Shown here in pieces: positions 1 through 8,167 of a stretch of 64,000 nucleotides of DNA. The translations under genes and the position numbers were made by a program. This DNA is from Jezberella montanilacus. GTDB lineage: Bacteria; Pseudomonadota; Gammaproteobacteria; Burkholderiales; Burkholderiaceae_B. The notes beneath the pieces are model-generated. The model did not search any database. It saw only the letters and a list, made by a program, of their open reading frames with translations, and was not told where the DNA came from. The stretch lies in the NCBI RefSeq assembly GCF_003003055.1, contig NZ_PVTV01000012.1:310001-374000 (forward strand), in the 5' to 3' direction. Numbering within the stretch: position 1 is the stretch's first letter; each line of letters opens with the position of its first letter.

Positions 1-313
1 TTTTTGGCAGGTATAACTCAGGACTGATCTCATCGGGTAGATCAATTCCGTGAGATGCCATAGCTATATTCACGGCCTTATTGACGCGAGATTTTGGTTG
101 AGGAGAATGAACTGGTGGGTCATCGGAAATCCCATCAAGATATGGGTTCGCCTGCCACACTACTTTATATGTTTCCGGCCCTCGAAACGTGCTCTGGCTC
201 GAAAGATAGACTCGGTCAGCCATCCCGTATTCTTTAAGTAGCCTTGGTAATGGGCTGTAGAAAAGATGATCACCCAAGCCACCATATTCGACTTGAAAAA
301 CGTACTTCCTCAA
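1..313 (-). CDS. Partial glycosyltransferase family 9-like protein (N-terminal about 104 residues)
   Basis: The reverse strand is open from an in-frame TAA just upstream of position 320 to the window edge. It carries VEYGGLGDHLFYSPLPRLL near its N-terminus, the glycine-rich G-L-G-D loop followed by an S-P-L-P helix that is typical of heptosyltransferase-like (GT9/GT-B) enzymes. No ATG is available in this frame. TTG at 313-311, a few bases after an AGGAAG ribosome-binding site, is the best start. The gene is divergent from the ABC exporter gene and its 3' part lies outside the window. It is probably a cytoplasmic glycosyltransferase of the same polysaccharide locus. The substrate cannot be told, and the family call rests only on the N-terminal loop. 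Confidence 0.6.
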   Translation of the reverse strand, partial: MRKYVFQVEYGGLGDHLFYSPLPRLLKEYGMADRVYLSSQSTFRGPETYKVVWQANPYLDGISDDPPVHSPQPKSRVNKAVNIAMASHGIDLPDEISPELYLPK

Positions 314-447
314 AATCTTCCTTTATTGTACGCATTTCGACAATGAGTTAAAACGGATTCGTCGAGGCCTGTTAGGCCATAACCCACTTTGATTTTATTT
401 GATAAAGGGCATTCCCGTTAACAATAGCAATTAAGGGATAAGTTTTT
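314..447. promoter_or_regulatory. Divergent intergenic region
   Basis: This 134-bp AT-rich spacer lies between two divergently transcribed genes and so should hold promoters for both. AGGGA about 10 bases before the ATG at 448 is a plausible ribosome-binding site for the exporter gene. I do not see a convincing -35/-10 pair on either strand. Confidence 0.35.
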
Positions 448-2280
448 ATGTCCTATTATCACCTGAGATACACTAGATCATTTGATTGGGTTAGCGTGAT
501 GAGCGTGTTTGCTAAGGCAAATCAGTCGTGGTTTTCGTTTTTAAAGGAGCTCTGGCCACACATTGAATTGCGTCGGAGACAGCAGCTCGGCTTCGTATTT
601 GTTCTGATGGTTGTTGCTTCATTTTCAGAGATGCTGACCATTGGAGCACTCGTGCCTTTTCTTGGGGTATTGCTTGCACCAGAGAAACTACTAGAAAATG
701 AAGTCGTGAGGTTCGTTTGCAATGCTTTATCTTTGTCTGCATCTGGCGAGCTGTTGTTTCCTATCACTGCCGTATTTGTTTTCTTTGTCCTGTTTGCTGG
801 CGTTGTCAGAGTGCTACTTTTGTGGTTACAAATCAGAATTAGTTATGCCATTGGGGCAGACCTTAGTTTAAGCATCTATCGTCTTACACTTTATCAACCG
901 TACGCTGTGCACTTAGGGCGAAATAGCAGCGAGCTGATCGCCTCGATTTCAAATAAAGCCGACGTGATTGTTAACAACGCAATTCTGCCGATGATGGTAC
1001 TTGCGAGCTCCGGGCTCATAGCATTGGTCATCATTTCAACTTTGATTGCGCTTGCGCCAGCCGTAGCTATTCTTAGTTTTTTGGGATTTGGCCTGATTTA
1101 CGGTTTAGTTGCATTCTTTACTAAGTCAATTCTGCAAGAAAATGGGAAGATCGTTAATCGCGAGTCTGTTCTTGTAATTAAGGCCTTGCAAGAAGGTTTG
1201 GGCGGGATTAGGGATGTCCTGATAGATGGTGCTCAGGAAGTTTACTGTGATGTATACAAACAAGCAGATAATCCTTTGCGTCGGGCAAAAGCCAATATTC
1301 AAGTGATCGCAAACAGTCCTCGTTTTGTAATTGAGGCATTGGGGATGGTGCTTGTTGCTATCCTCGCCTACGGGCTCTCTCGCCGTGCCGAGGGTTTGTC
1401 GAACGCAATCCCATTGTTAGGGGCCCTAGCACTCGGTGCTCAGCGGTTACTGCCAATCTTGCAACAGTCCTTTCAGACTTGGTCTGGCGTTACAGGGTCT
1501 CAAGTGACTTTGTCAGAGGCCCTTGGTTTACTGACTCAACCTAAGCCGGATCATGCGGACAAACCCAACGGTTCGTTGTTGCCGTTCAAACACGCTATAC
1601 ATTTAAATGGGATGAGCTTCTCTTACACAGGTGCCGATCGGTACGCGCTTTGTGACCTTAATTTAATCATCCCTAAAGGCGGTAGGATTGGTTTTATTGG
1701 CACTACTGGTAGCGGTAAAAGCACGCTCTTAGACATAGTTATGGGATTGCTAACTCCCACCTCTGGGAGTTTGCTGGTCGACGGCGTCAGCGTGACCGAG
1801 GCCAATCATCGCGAATGGCAAAAGCATATTGCGCACGTGCCACAGGCTATTTTTCTAGCTGATTCAACGATTGCTGAAAACATCGCTTTCGGTGTCCCGC
1901 GTGATCAAATTGATGAAAGTCGGGTCATCCATGCGGCAGAGCTTGCTCAGTTAGCTGAAACCATAGAAAAATTGCCACAAGGTTTAAAGACAGTAGTAGG
2001 CGAGAGGGGAATCAGGCTGTCGGGCGGGCAACGGCAGCGAATCGGAATTGCGAGAGCTTTATATAAACAGGCAGACGTGATTGTATTTGATGAAGCAACA
2101 AGCGCACTTGATAACGAGACAGAGAGCGCGGTAATGGATGCCATTGAAGGGCTTTCGAAGGACCTGACTATATTGATGGTCGCGCATCGGGTTACAACGC
2201 TAAAAAAATGCGTTTCAGTCGTTGAATTAGCACATGGTCAGATTGAGCGAGTGGGATCATACGCCGAGATTATTGGGTAA
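448..2280 (+). CDS. ABC transporter, fused permease and ATPase (PglK/MsbA-type glycan flippase)
   Basis: This 610-residue half-transporter has an N-terminal membrane domain (hydrophobic segments between about residues 45 and 345) followed by a nucleotide-binding domain. Visible motifs are Walker A GTTGSGKST at residues 418-426, signature LSGGQ at 524-528, Walker B ending with D548-E549, and the switch histidine at 580. Such homodimeric exporters flip lipid-linked oligosaccharides or lipid A across the inner membrane (PglK, MsbA). Its position at the head of a sugar-biosynthesis and glycosyltransferase cluster favours a PglK-like role, replacing a Wzx flippase, of which none is seen here. ATG at 448 has an AGGGA ribosome-binding site; an alternative ATG lies at 499. 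Substrate specificity is inference. Confidence 0.88.
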   Translation: MSYYHLRYTRSFDWVSVMSVFAKANQSWFSFLKELWPHIELRRRQQLGFVFVLMVVASFSEMLTIGALVPFLGVLLAPEKLLENEVVRFVCNALSLSASGELLFPITAVFVFFVLFAGVVRVLLLWLQIRISYAIGADLSLSIYRLTLYQPYAVHLGRNSSELIASISNKADVIVNNAILPMMVLASSGLIALVIISTLIALAPAVAILSFLGFGLIYGLVAFFTKSILQENGKIVNRESVLVIKALQEGLGGIRDVLIDGAQEVYCDVYKQADNPLRRAKANIQVIANSPRFVIEALGMVLVAILAYGLSRRAEGLSNAIPLLGALALGAQRLLPILQQSFQTWSGVTGSQVTLSEALGLLTQPKPDHADKPNGSLLPFKHAIHLNGMSFSYTGADRYALCDLNLIIPKGGRIGFIGTTGSGKSTLLDIVMGLLTPTSGSLLVDGVSVTEANHREWQKHIAHVPQAIFLADSTIAENIAFGVPRDQIDESRVIHAAELAQLAETIEKLPQGLKTVVGERGIRLSGGQRQRIGIARALYKQADVIVFDEATSALDNETESAVMDAIEGLSKDLTILMVAHRVTTLKKCVSVVELAHGQIERVGSYAEIIG

Positions 2281-2357
2281 AAACATAACCGCTCAGAGGC
2301 GGAGAGTATTAATACGTTTCTATTAACCTTGTTCGACGATCAAAAAGCACTCAAAAA

Positions 2358-3545
2358 ATGTCTATCCAGCTTCTGGTAGCTAGGAAGTTTCGAAACAAAA
2401 TTTTAGACAAATCCAATCTTGGTGCAGTCCTAGATTGGGCGTCCACAACGAACCAAAGGCTCAAGCGGAGCTTCAACAAGACAGAGCCGAGTGTTTATTA
2501 TCATTATTATAGTAGGTATACCCATCCTCACATACGAGAACGGTTTTACGATCACTCGGCACCGGTTCAATGGAAAAATTATGAGGACGCTGCCCTTGCT
2601 CACTTTTTGCAAATGCCAGAAAAGGTTGTTAAACCTTATCTTATTGAACCAAACGATCACATCTTAACAATTGGTCATATGTTTGGTGCAACTAAACCAT
2701 CAGAATTAATAAATCGAATCCCGGATATACAAGAAACGATCGCGTCTAATAACTTTAAAGGATTTTTGCTTGCACCAGATGGCCTAGAAGATCAGTTCAG
2801 ATATTATTTTGGTAATGATCATGAATGTAAAATGCTATTTTTTTCACAACGCCGATTTATCCCAACGGTCGATGTTTTAGCAAATAGGTGTGATAATAAT
2901 AAAAAGGTAAGCGAACCAGTTAATTTTCTATGTCTAGCAAGTGATCATGAGATTAAAGCTGTCGATATTTTGATAGATGCATGGTTGGCCATAAATCACT
3001 TGAATGGCGCCACACTAACGCTTGCTTGTCCAAATATTCCAGAGGAGTATCTCAGGCGTATCAAAGCTACTAAAAGTATTAAACTTATTCAAGCTGCACC
3101 GCTTAAAGCTTCGATAAAAAGTCAGTTGCTATCAGCGGGAGATGTATCTATTTTTTTAACACATATTGATGGAGGAGCAAATCTTACGGAGGGTATGGAA
3201 TACGGCCATGCGGTTATAGTCAATACGAGTCATCGCTCTAAATATATTGTCAATACTGAAAACGGACTAATTGTCAATTTTCCGCACGAATTTTATAAAT
3301 GTGGGCATTATGGTGTCGAATACGACAGCGTAGAAGAATATCTCGATATTGTTGAACAAGGCAAAAAAGCTGGTAATTACGATCGTTCCAAAATTGAGCT
3401 TCAGCGCGCTATCGTTGCGTACATTGAAAATCCAGAGTTATTACTTCAACATTCACAAAATACGCTTAAAGCAGTAGCAGAACAAAATCTCGAGCGCTCT
3501 AATACTGTTTTGTTAGATATCTATAAAAAGGCAATAGAAGGTTAA
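2358..3545 (+). CDS. Glycosyltransferase, GT-B fold (GT4-like)
   Basis: The 395-residue protein has a poorly conserved N-terminal half and a C-terminal half (from about residue 190) that looks like a GT4-type donor-binding domain. It has a conserved strand F-L-C-L-A-S-D-H-E-I-K-A-V-D followed by a helix, then IKLIQAAPLKASIKSQLLSA, and a late segment GGANLTEGMEYGHAVIV equivalent to the E-x7-E region of GT4 enzymes. No membrane segment is seen, so it is probably cytoplasmic. It lies 77 bases after the exporter and 15 bases before the next transferase gene, which fits one operon. The transferred sugar and acceptor are unknown. The family assignment is moderate because the N-terminal half is divergent. 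Confidence 0.65.
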   Translation: MSIQLLVARKFRNKILDKSNLGAVLDWASTTNQRLKRSFNKTEPSVYYHYYSRYTHPHIRERFYDHSAPVQWKNYEDAALAHFLQMPEKVVKPYLIEPNDHILTIGHMFGATKPSELINRIPDIQETIASNNFKGFLLAPDGLEDQFRYYFGNDHECKMLFFSQRRFIPTVDVLANRCDNNKKVSEPVNFLCLASDHEIKAVDILIDAWLAINHLNGATLTLACPNIPEEYLRRIKATKSIKLIQAAPLKASIKSQLLSAGDVSIFLTHIDGGANLTEGMEYGHAVIVNTSHRSKYIVNTENGLIVNFPHEFYKCGHYGVEYDSVEEYLDIVEQGKKAGNYDRSKIELQRAIVAYIENPELLLQHSQNTLKAVAEQNLERSNTVLLDIYKKAIEG

Positions 3546-3560
3546 AAATTTAAACGCTCA

Positions 3561-4658
3561 ATGTTAAAAATCAAAATATCTTCGCCTGGAAATCACCCAA
3601 CTTACGATATCAGTCAGTACGTTGGAAATCAAGACAGCTGTGTTGATGGATGCCAATTTTTTTTCAATAATCTGAAAGTCGAAGAGGCTGATTATTGGTT
3701 TTGCAACGAAGATCTGTCGGCTCCGGTAGAAAGTTGTTTAGTCTCACCACATAATGTTTATTTTGTTACTGCCGAGGCAACTTGGCCTAAGATGTATTAT
3801 CAAAGCGCTAAGAAACTGAGTTTTCTTGAGCAGTTTGCAAAAATATTCACTTGCCACGCAATATATCTGCCGACTGTTCAATATGATCTGCCATTTCTAC
3901 CTTGGATGATTAACGCAAATCACGGTCCAAGCATCCATTTTCCAAATGAGCGAGATGTGATTTATTTTGAACAATTGAAAAGTCTGCAAAAAACAAAGTT
4001 AATTTCAGTATTTTGTTCGAGTCAAAATATGACTGAAGACCATCAGCTTAGAATAAATTTTGTTAAAGCACTAAAACTACATTTCGGCGACAAATTAGAT
4101 TGGTACGGTAATGGTGTTAATCCTCTTGAGGCTAAATGGGATGGTATTGCACCTTACAAATATCATATAGTTTTGGAAAATCAATCTAAAAATAATGTCG
4201 TTACCGAAAAGCTATATGATGCATTCTTGGGGTTGTCTTTTCCGATTTATTATGGAGCACCCAACGTTACTAATTATTTTGATTCTCAATCATTAGCGAT
4301 TATAGATATTGCGGATCTAAACGGGTCGATACGGATAATAGAAGATATTCTAGCTCGTGATCAATATGCCGAGAAGTTGGTAGAGATCGTCAAAGCAAAA
4401 AACCTTATTTTGACTAAATTTAATGTTTTTAAGAGAATGGCTAAAATATGTATAGAGGATGCCGCAAACAGAAATATTGAAGAACCAGAGTCAAAAATTA
4501 AAGTCGTTCTTCGTCGAAGCGATCAGTTCAGAGTGGTAAGTGATTTAAAAAATATTCTCAAAAAAGAGGGGGCGTGGATTGCATTAAAAAAGATCTATTT
4601 TTATTACGCTGGGCGATGGTTGAGGATGTTGAGCGACAAGCTTCTATCCAAATATTAA
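3561..4658 (+). CDS. Glycosyltransferase family 10-like (alpha-1,3-fucosyltransferase-type) protein
   Basis: At about residues 203-235 the 365-residue protein carries YHIVLENQSKNNVVTEKLYD followed by A-F-L-G-L-S-F-P-I-Y-Y-G-A-P-N-V. This matches the donor-binding signature of GT10 enzymes: a F/L-E-N-S/Q segment, then V-T-E-K-L, then P-I-Y-Y/W-G. Bacterial GT10 members transfer L-fucose or a related 6-deoxysugar from an NDP donor. The C-terminal tail (about 320-365) is basic and hydrophobic, which could hold the enzyme at the membrane, as known for Helicobacter members. No GDP-fucose genes are in the window, so the donor may be made elsewhere or be a different deoxysugar. It follows the GT4-like gene by 15 bases. 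Confidence 0.75.
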   Translation: MLKIKISSPGNHPTYDISQYVGNQDSCVDGCQFFFNNLKVEEADYWFCNEDLSAPVESCLVSPHNVYFVTAEATWPKMYYQSAKKLSFLEQFAKIFTCHAIYLPTVQYDLPFLPWMINANHGPSIHFPNERDVIYFEQLKSLQKTKLISVFCSSQNMTEDHQLRINFVKALKLHFGDKLDWYGNGVNPLEAKWDGIAPYKYHIVLENQSKNNVVTEKLYDAFLGLSFPIYYGAPNVTNYFDSQSLAIIDIADLNGSIRIIEDILARDQYAEKLVEIVKAKNLILTKFNVFKRMAKICIEDAANRNIEEPESKIKVVLRRSDQFRVVSDLKNILKKEGAWIALKKIYFYYAGRWLRMLSDKLLSKY

Positions 4659-4877
4659 AATTCAAAGAACTTAAACGGTTACCCCCAAGATTCGCTGACA
4701 GCCGAGGTGATATCATTTCCGGCTTATTTGCTTGAAAATCTTGATTTGATTGCACAATCGGTGTCGAGGTCCGTAGGAAAAACAAAGTTGCATTAAACTC
4801 CTATGGGCAGGGACCATAGTCATGATGGGGCGATTACACCCGACCAACTGGCAAAATGCTGATAGAGAACCTATAAG
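4659..4877. other. Intergenic region with a short open stretch after the GT10 gene
   Basis: The 219 bases before rfbF hold a 45-codon open stretch (4659-4796, same frame as the preceding gene). It reads like a protein C-terminus, for example E-V-I-S-F-P-A-Y-L-L-E-N-L, but has no start codon with a ribosome-binding site. It could be the decayed tail of a lost gene. I could not identify it, and no clear promoter or terminator is seen. Confidence 0.25.
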
Positions 4878-5642
4878 ATGAAATTAGTTTTGTTAGCGGG
4901 TGGGTTGGGCACACGTATTTCTGAAGAAACGGGTTCGAGGCCTAAGCCGATGATAGAAATTGGCGGGAAACCAATACTCTGGCACATCATGAAGATCTAT
5001 TCTGCTCATGGCATCAATGATTTCATTGTTTGCTGTGGCTACAAGGGCTACGTGATTAAAGAGTACTTTGCAAACTATTTCCTTCACTCGTCTGATATCA
5101 CTATAGATTTATCGGCGAACGCGATTGAAGTTCATCATAAAAAAGCAGAGCCTTGGCGCGTAACTTTGGTCGACACTGGAGAGGAAACTCAAACAGGTGG
5201 GCGAATTAAGCGCATCGCAGAATATCTCGATGATGATTTTTGTTTAACTTACGGCGACGGTGTAGGCTCGGTTGACATCACAAAACTTCTGGAGTTCCAC
5301 CGTACTCACGGCAAACTTGCGACTATGACTGCAGTTCAAGCCCCTGGCCGGTTTGGGGCCATAAGTTTTGATGGTAATGCAGTCAGTGCCTTCGTTGAAA
5401 AACCATTGGGGGACGGTGGTTGGATCAATGGTGGATTTTTTGTACTAAATACGAAAGTGCTTGATTTGCTAGAGGATGATACGACCCTGTGGGAAGATAA
5501 GCCGCTTCAGACTTTAGCAAAATCAGGTCAGTTGCAATGTTATTTTCACAAAGAATTCTGGCAGCCGATGGATACATTGAGGGATAAAAGGCATTTGGAT
5601 GCGCTTTGGGCTTCTGGTGACGCTCCCTGGAAGGTTTGGTAA
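4878..5642 (+). CDS. rfbF: Glucose-1-phosphate cytidylyltransferase
   Basis: RfbF (DdhA) makes CDP-D-glucose from CTP and glucose-1-phosphate, the first step of CDP-3,6-dideoxyhexose and related pathways. The 254-residue length is normal. The N-terminus [20 protein letters not shown] contains the nucleotidyltransferase signature GGLGTR, followed by [12 protein letters not shown]. The metal-binding aspartate sits in T-Y-G-D-G-V (D127). Next-step partners rfbG and rfbH follow directly, which supports cytidylyl rather than uridylyl specificity. The stop is two bases before the preferred rfbG ATG, so the genes are probably translationally coupled. Confidence 0.95.
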   Translation: MKLVLLAGGLGTRISEETGSRPKPMIEIGGKPILWHIMKIYSAHGINDFIVCCGYKGYVIKEYFANYFLHSSDITIDLSANAIEVHHKKAEPWRVTLVDTGEETQTGGRIKRIAEYLDDDFCLTYGDGVGSVDITKLLEFHRTHGKLATMTAVQAPGRFGAISFDGNAVSAFVEKPLGDGGWINGGFFVLNTKVLDLLEDDTTLWEDKPLQTLAKSGQLQCYFHKEFWQPMDTLRDKRHLDALWASGDAPWKVW

Positions 5643-5644
5643 CA

Positions 5645-6745
5645 ATGGAGTCAAGTGCCTTACCTGACGACCCTTTCTGGCGGGGTAAGAAAGTATTTTT
5701 AACCGGCCATTCGGGATTTAAAGGGGGCTGGCTGACCTTATGGCTCACTTTAATGGGTGCGAAGGTTACGGGTTATTCGCTCCCGCCAAATACTAAACCT
5801 TCCATGTTTGCTGTTTGCGGTGTTCAGGATGTCGCTGAATGCTCCTTATTTGGTGATATTCGTGAATATCAACAACTAGAACGGGCAATGAAGGATGCTG
5901 CGCCTGACATAGTGTTCCATTTAGCTGCGCAACCTTTAGTCCGGCATTCTTATGTTCACCCAGTTGAAACTTACCAAACTAATGTAATGGGGACGGTCAA
6001 TCTGCTTGAAGCAATGCGTCAGATCCGCACAATCCGAGCAGCAATCATTGTCACGACAGATAAGTGCTACGAAAATACCGAGCAATCAGTCGCTTTCAGC
6101 GAAGACGATCCTATGGGCGGCCACGATCCTTATAGCAGTAGTAAAGGTTGTGCAGAAATCGTAGTTTCGGCCTATCAACGTTCTTTTTTTTCGCGGGATA
6201 CATATCCCGCCCATGGTGTGGCTATTGCCACAGCTAGGGCCGGGAATGTCATAGGCGGTGGTGACTGGTCGGTTGATCGTCTTGTTCCAGATGCTCTTGC
6301 CGCCTTTCAAACCGGACAATACCTATCAATTCGGAACCCAAACGCAATCAGGCCGTGGCAGCATGTACTTGATCCACTTGCTGGCTATTTGGTGCTTGCG
6401 AAAAAACTGTTCAAATCTGGAGTGACCTATAATGGTGCTTGGAACTTTGGCCCAGATCCAGAAAACGAAAAGCGGGTGGTGGATGTAATTTCGTCTCTCG
6501 CATCTGCCTGGGGACCTTCGGCTAAGTGGCGTTATGACGAGGCAATACATGCGCATGAGGCTCGCTTTCTCAAACTGGATTGCTCTAAAGCGCACTCCCA
6601 ACTTGATTGGCGCCCACAGTATCCCCTTGAAATTGCTTTGCAAAAGACCGTCGAATGGCATCTTGCTGCGAGTGCCAGCAAAAATATGAGGGAGTTCAGT
6701 AATTCCCAAATTGCTGAATACAGATTGAGCCACTCAAGCAATTAG
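5645..6745 (+). CDS. rfbG: CDP-glucose 4,6-dehydratase
   Basis: RfbG (DdhB) is an extended-SDR enzyme converting CDP-glucose to CDP-4-keto-6-deoxyglucose with bound NAD+. The N-terminus shows the Rossmann motif T-G-H-S-G-F-K-G-G-W (about residue 20), in the G-H-x-G-F-K-G form usual for this family. The catalytic pair is Y163-S-S-S-K167, and a V-T-T-D-K-C-Y-E-N segment supplies the active-site Thr/Asp. The frame is open from a TTG at 5636, but ATG 5645 with a GGAAGG ribosome-binding site just before it gives the usual N-terminus. It sits between rfbF and rfbH in one transcription unit. Confidence 0.94.
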   Translation: MESSALPDDPFWRGKKVFLTGHSGFKGGWLTLWLTLMGAKVTGYSLPPNTKPSMFAVCGVQDVAECSLFGDIREYQQLERAMKDAAPDIVFHLAAQPLVRHSYVHPVETYQTNVMGTVNLLEAMRQIRTIRAAIIVTTDKCYENTEQSVAFSEDDPMGGHDPYSSSKGCAEIVVSAYQRSFFSRDTYPAHGVAIATARAGNVIGGGDWSVDRLVPDALAAFQTGQYLSIRNPNAIRPWQHVLDPLAGYLVLAKKLFKSGVTYNGAWNFGPDPENEKRVVDVISSLASAWGPSAKWRYDEAIHAHEARFLKLDCSKAHSQLDWRPQYPLEIALQKTVEWHLAASASKNMREFSNSQIAEYRLSHSSN

Positions 6746-6770
6746 GTACACACACCACTGAAGCATCCAG

Positions 6771-8114
6771 ATGAACAATCCTATTACTCTATCCGGCACG
6801 ACGGAACAAACTCAAATACGTAAACAGATCGCAGATCTGGTTGATCGATACGCAGCTATCGAGTTTGCAAAAAAGCCTTTTGTCCCAGGAGCAAGCGCGA
6901 TACCACCATCTGGAAAGTTGATCGATGGCAGTGAAATTAAAAATATGGTTGACGCTGCCCTAGATGGTTGGCTCACCACAGGGCGGTTTAATGAGCTTTT
7001 TCAAAACCGACTGGCTGCGTACATCGGTGTCAAGCACCTGCTCACAGTCAATTCTGGTTCCTCAGCAAATTTGATTGGTTTTTCGACTCTGACTTCCCCT
7101 AAGTTGGGTCACCGTGCCATCAAGAGAGGTGATGAGGTCATCGGGGTTGCCGCGGGCTTCCCAACAACCGTTAACCCAATTATTCAATTTGGAGCGATAC
7201 CAGTTTTTGTAGACGTTGATCCGTTTACACACAACATTGATGTAAGCAAAATTGAAGCAGCGATCACATCCAAGACAAAAGCTATTATGCTTGCGCACTC
7301 ACTTGGAAACCCCTTTGACGTTGCGGAGGTCTTAGCTATTTGCCAGAAATATGGCCTTTGGCTAATTGAGGACTGCTGCGACGCACTTGGCTCCACGTAT
7401 GGGGGGCAGAAGGTTGGGACCTTCGGGGATATTGGCACATTGAGCTTTTATCCTGCGCACCATATCACCATGGGTGAAGGCGGTGCGGTTTTTACCAACA
7501 ACACTGAACTCAAGGTAATAGCAGAAAGTTTTAGGGACTGGGGGCGTGATTGTTATTGCGCGCCAGGGAAGGACAATACTTGTGGTAGGCGCTTCTGCTG
7601 GAAATTAGGTGACTTGCCAGAGGGTTACGACCACAAATACACGTACAGTCACCTAGGCTACAACTTAAAAATTACAGATATGCAAGCTGCCTGTGCTTTA
7701 GCCCAACTGGATAAACTCCCATCATTCGTTCAAGCTAGGATAGAAAATTTCTCGTTTTTATTTGAACGCTTGCAGTCTTGCGCAGAGTTTTTACAACTGC
7801 CTGTAGCCACCAGAAATTCACAGCCGTCATGGTTCGGATTTCCAATAACTTTGAAAGCCAACGCACCTGTCACGCGCTTAGATCTTTTGACTTATCTCGA
7901 TCAAAAGAAAATTGGCACGCGATTGTTGTTTGCTGGCAATCTCACGCGTCAACCGTACATGGTTGATCTCGAATATAGAATCAGCGGTGATTTAACCAAT
8001 ACCGATATCGTGATGAACAACACATTTTGGATAGGAGTGCAACCTTCGTTGACTAAAGACATGCTCGAGTATGTTGCAACGAGTATCGAGACGTATCTTG
8101 GACTCGGGTTTTAA
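6771..8114 (+). CDS. rfbH: CDP-6-deoxy-L-threo-D-glycero-4-hexulose-3-dehydrase (E1)
   Basis: RfbH (DdhC/E1) is a PMP-dependent iron-sulfur enzyme that removes the C3 hydroxyl of CDP-4-keto-6-deoxyglucose. The aminotransferase-fold sequence has histidine (H230, in S-F-Y-P-A-H-H) where aminotransferases carry the PLP lysine, the hallmark of a dehydrase. The [2Fe-2S] ligands are complete: C203, C261, C263 and C271 give exactly the family spacing C-X57-C-X1-C-X7-C. Length (447) is normal. The reaction needs an NADH-dependent reductase partner (E3, DdhD/AscD), and none is seen in the window. It follows rfbG by 25 bases. Confidence 0.95.
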   Translation: MNNPITLSGTTEQTQIRKQIADLVDRYAAIEFAKKPFVPGASAIPPSGKLIDGSEIKNMVDAALDGWLTTGRFNELFQNRLAAYIGVKHLLTVNSGSSANLIGFSTLTSPKLGHRAIKRGDEVIGVAAGFPTTVNPIIQFGAIPVFVDVDPFTHNIDVSKIEAAITSKTKAIMLAHSLGNPFDVAEVLAICQKYGLWLIEDCCDALGSTYGGQKVGTFGDIGTLSFYPAHHITMGEGGAVFTNNTELKVIAESFRDWGRDCYCAPGKDNTCGRRFCWKLGDLPEGYDHKYTYSHLGYNLKITDMQAACALAQLDKLPSFVQARIENFSFLFERLQSCAEFLQLPVATRNSQPSWFGFPITLKANAPVTRLDLLTYLDQKKIGTRLLFAGNLTRQPYMVDLEYRISGDLTNTDIVMNNTFWIGVQPSLTKDMLEYVATSIETYLGLGF

Positions 8115-8167
8115 AGCTAGAGACTAGATTCGAGGAAAATCAACACTGTATTATATTTAATTTTCTA

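Noticed and set aside
50-241. 63-residue plus-strand frame at the left edge
   Set aside because: It lies on the opposite strand of a frame with clear glycosyltransferase-like sequence (1-313, minus) and has no recognisable features.
4659-4796. 45-codon frame directly after the GT10 stop
   Set aside because: It reads somewhat protein-like, but has no start signal and no identifiable family, so it is noted only as part of the intergenic region.
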